From positions 1-7,314 of the forward strand of contig WGDF01000336.1 of assembly GCA_015493405.1 (NCBI GenBank): a stretch of DNA of 7,314 bases, read 5' to 3'. Shown here piece by piece: positions 5,847-7,314 of the stretch. The notes beneath the pieces are model-generated. The model was not told the origin of the DNA and did not search any database. It saw nothing but the letters and a program-made list of their open reading frames with translations. Within the stretch, counting starts at the first letter, position 1. Every line of letters starts with the position of its first letter. The translations under genes were made by a program, and so were the position numbers. The stretch comes from Flavobacteriaceae bacterium. Lineage in GTDB: Bacteria > Bacteroidota > Bacteroidia > Flavobacteriales > Flavobacteriaceae.

Positions 5847-6107
5847 AAGTGAAAAGAGATAAATTGGAAAACATAAAGCAAGACGAGTGCTGTCCTGATG
5901 ATGAAAGAATCGGGATTGAAAAAAATAGGAGAGGAGCGGTAAGAGAAAATTAAGAATGGATAATTATTTTTATATTTTATAAAGGATTCAACCTATTTAG
6001 AGATTTTCATAATTTGAAATCGCTAATCTAAAATGAAATTTATTCCTCTTATCTTCTATTGCTCAAATCAACAAATAAACATATCATCAAATAACCAATA
6101 AAATAAA
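5847..6107. other. iorA-iorB intergenic spacer with a hairpin
   Basis: These 261 bases lie between two genes that are usually adjacent or nearly so. A hairpin pairs 5997-6000 with 6023-6026 and, past one A-G mismatch, 6002-6007 with 6016-6021, around an eight-base loop. No T-run follows, so it is not a standard terminator. I find no convincing promoter (TATATTTT near 5970 is the closest -7-like string), no ferredoxin-like cysteine pattern in any frame, and only tiny reading frames without support. Whether iorB is read through from iorA or has its own start cannot be decided from sequence. Confidence 0.5.
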
Positions 6108-6692
6108 ATGAAAAAAGATATCATCATATCAGGCGTTGGTGGTCAAGGGATATTGACCATATCAGCCGTTTTGGATACTGCTGCACTTGAAAGCGGTTTT
6201 AATGTAAAACAATCTGAAGTGCATGGCATGAGTCAGCGGGGCGGGGCGGTTCAAGCTCATGTGCGTGTGTCGGATCAACCCGTTTATTCCGATTTGATTC
6301 CTAAAGCTAAAGCAGACCTCATTTTGTCTGTAGAACCTATGGAATTGTTGCGCTATTTGCCCTATCTAAGTCCCGAAGGTTATTTAGTCACGGATATTAA
6401 TCCGTTTAAAAATATTGCCAATTATCCCGATGAAGCCGATTTGAAAGCCCAAATAGAGCAATTCCCGCATCATCGCATTGTAGATGCCCGTACTTTAGCT
6501 AAAAAGGCCGGTAATTTTAGAGCTGCCAATGTGGTGATGATTGGTGCGGTATCGGATTTATTACCTTTTGATGAAGCGTTACTCAAAAAAGTTATTGCCG
6601 ATTTGTTCAAACGCAAAGGAGATCGTATCGTTCAAATGAATCTCGATGCTTTTGAATTGGGCAAAGCAGCGGTTTTAAGTCAGGAAGTTTAA
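6108..6692 (+). CDS. iorB: Indolepyruvate:ferredoxin oxidoreductase, beta subunit
   Basis: A 194-residue protein, the normal length for IorB, corresponding to the gamma domain of 2-oxoacid:ferredoxin oxidoreductases (pyruvate/ketoisovalerate oxidoreductase gamma family). Diagnostic stretches are IIISGVGGQGILTIS (residues 5-19, glycine-rich CoA/nucleotide-type loop), KQSEVHGMSQRGGAVQAHVR (34-53), SDLIPKAKADLILSVEPMEL (61-80), and AGNFRAANVVMIGAVSDLLP (134-153). It forms a heteromeric complex with IorA and helps make the active site and CoA site. ATG is preceded by an A-rich leader (AATAAAATAAA), without a Shine-Dalgarno sequence, as usual in Bacteroidota. It follows iorA on the same strand after 261 bases and is closed by a strong hairpin terminator. 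There is no sign of truncation or fusion to an IorA-like domain. Confidence 0.94.
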   Translation: MKKDIIISGVGGQGILTISAVLDTAALESGFNVKQSEVHGMSQRGGAVQAHVRVSDQPVYSDLIPKAKADLILSVEPMELLRYLPYLSPEGYLVTDINPFKNIANYPDEADLKAQIEQFPHHRIVDARTLAKKAGNFRAANVVMIGAVSDLLPFDEALLKKVIADLFKRKGDRIVQMNLDAFELGKAAVLSQEV

Positions 6693-6706
6693 AGTTATAA
6701 ACTATT

Positions 6707-6746
6707 AAACAAAAATCGGGCTGAATTTTCAGTCCGATTTTTGTTT
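6707..6746. terminator. Bidirectional terminator between iorB and cbpM
   Basis: A 19-bp stem pairs 6707-6725 with 6728-6746 (AAACAAAAATCGG with CCGATTTTTGTTT, then a G-T wobble and CTGAA/TTCAG), with a minimal loop. The outer stem carries an A-run on the left and a T-run on the right, the usual design for a hairpin that stops transcription from both sides. It lies 15 bases after the iorB stop and about 50 bases after the cbpM stop on the other strand, so it serves the two convergent units. Confidence 0.85.
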
Positions 6747-6797
6747 GAAATTTGATTGCTTTAAGATCGTAATGTAGTGTTTGATGATTTAGAATTT

Positions 6798-7094
6798 TTA
6801 TAAATCTTCATACAAACTCAGTCGTTTTTTAAGGCTGTCAATTTCTGCTTTTAACTGATCAAATTGGTCCAGTAGATTAATAATGACATCAATCCCTTCC
6901 ATATTGATATTCAAATCAAAATGTAAACGCATAATTTTTTCGACTTGCGGTAAGGCTGTTTCTTCAATCATCAGCTCTTGGGCTTCTGATTGTTGCAAAG
7001 GAATCAAATCAAAATTTTTCAATTCTTCAAAAAAAGAATCGGGAATTTGGTAAGATTCACATATTTTATGAATGGATATGAGTTGTTTTGTCAT
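6798..7094 (-). CDS. cbpM: Chaperone modulator CbpM (MerR-like helical protein)
   Basis: A 98-residue all-helical protein, close to the length of E. coli CbpM (about 100). Key stretches are ISIHKICESYQIPDSFFEEL (residues 6-25, the degenerate MerR-type helix-turn-helix), EKIMRLHFDLNINMEGIDVI (52-71, the most conserved part of the family), and the C-terminal coiled coil QLKAEIDSLKKRLSLYEDL (80-98). CbpM binds the J-domain co-chaperone CbpA and inhibits its work with DnaK; it is not known as a DNA-binding regulator. Here it begins one base after the stop of the upstream DnaJ/CbpA-type gene, so the pair forms one operon. The frame is open further upstream to 7121, but that codon is TTG and would overlap the upstream gene by 26 bases; the ATG at 7094 fits the family start. 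Confidence 0.9.
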   Translation of the reverse strand: MTKQLISIHKICESYQIPDSFFEELKNFDLIPLQQSEAQELMIEETALPQVEKIMRLHFDLNINMEGIDVIINLLDQFDQLKAEIDSLKKRLSLYEDL

Positions 7095-7095
7095 G

Positions 7096-7314
7096 TTATT
7101 TAAGTTTTGCCAGTTGTTCAAATAATTCTTTTTGTTGTGCAGTTAAGTTGGTCGGAATTTTAACCTTAAAAGTTACATACAAATCACCGAATTTTCCTTC
7201 TTGTTTGTAAATAGGGAAACCTTTGCCTTTTAAGCGCACTTTGGTATCGCATTGCGTGCCGGGTTTCACTTTGAGTTTCACTTTTCCGGTCATGGTATCT
7301 ACCATAGTTTCGCC
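7096..7314 (-). CDS. CbpA/DnaJ-type co-chaperone, C-terminal end (partial)
   Basis: Only the last 72 residues are in the window; the reading frame is open to the right edge, so the gene continues beyond it and the Met encoded at 7305 is internal. The visible part is the second substrate-binding C-terminal domain of DnaJ proteins: TGKVKLKVKPGTQ, then RLKGKGFPIY and FGDLYVTFKVKIP, as in DnaJ/CbpA where the sequence runs L-x-I-P-x-G-T/S-Q, R-L-K-G-K-G and G-D-L. The end (LTAQQKELFEQLAKLK) is the usual short tail. The J domain, and whether a zinc-finger region is present, cannot be seen. The tightly linked cbpM makes a CbpA-type protein (no zinc finger) more likely than DnaJ itself. It would stimulate DnaK in protein folding in the cytoplasm. 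Confidence 0.88.
   Translation of the reverse strand, partial: GETMVDTMTGKVKLKVKPGTQCDTKVRLKGKGFPIYKQEGKFGDLYVTFKVKIPTNLTAQQKELFEQLAKLK

Noticed and set aside
5849..5953. A 34-codon frame starting with GTG just after iorA, containing a Cys-Cys pair; considered as a frameshifted ferredoxin tail of IorA
   Set aside because: It has two cysteines only and no CxxC spacing, is far too short for a two-cluster domain, and does not resemble any ferredoxin.
6033..6101. A 22-codon ATG frame just before iorB, considered as a leader peptide
   Set aside because: It has no run of regulatory codons, no following attenuator hairpin and no recognisable content; chance is sufficient.
7095..7121. Longer N-terminus for CbpM
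   Set aside because: The upstream codon is TTG and the extension would overlap the co-chaperone gene by 26 bases; family members start at the ISIHKIC-type segment, which fits ATG at 7094.

Overview
The window comes from an AT-rich member of the Bacteroidota, most likely of the Flavobacteriia/Cytophagia type. The evidence is that the start codons carry A-rich leaders without Shine-Dalgarno sequences, that there is a TTTG...TAnnTTTG-type promoter, and that the gene families (DUF4870, PadR, long PspC protein, DUF4442, CbpM) have a typical Bacteroidota flavour. No species can be named from the sequence.

Layout. At the left edge is a tRNA-Arg(ACG) on the + strand, followed by a strong terminator. 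A five-gene operon then runs on the - strand from about 3343 down to 287: DUF4870 membrane protein, PadR-family repressor, a 550-residue PspC-domain membrane protein, and two small LiaI/LiaF-type transmembrane proteins. The genes are packed with gaps of a few bases or an ATGA overlap, and a promoter with a small dyad lies just upstream. This looks like a self-regulated envelope-stress or membrane-homeostasis module. A 313-base AT-rich divergent spacer separates it from a + strand set: a DUF4442 hotdog-fold protein with its own terminator, then iorA and iorB, the two subunits of indolepyruvate (arylpyruvate):ferredoxin oxidoreductase. iorA and iorB are separated by an unusual 261-base gap. The right edge holds two - strand genes converging on iorB: the C-terminal end of a CbpA/DnaJ-type co-chaperone (cut by the window edge) and its modulator CbpM. 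A 19-bp hairpin terminator lies between the convergent units.

How the genes work together. PadR probably represses its own operon and releases it on an envelope signal. PspC and the LiaI-like proteins would be the membrane effectors or sensors. IorA binds thiamine diphosphate and the proximal iron-sulfur cluster, and IorB supplies the gamma domain. Together they convert aromatic 2-oxoacids, CoA and oxidised ferredoxin to arylacetyl-CoA. The most notable oddity is that this IorA stops right after the catalytic core and lacks the C-terminal two-cluster ferredoxin domain of the classical enzyme. CbpM would restrain the DnaJ-like CbpA co-chaperone.

Most of the window is ordinary conserved chromosome. 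I saw no mobile element, CRISPR array, prophage or defence system, and no clearly undescribed system.
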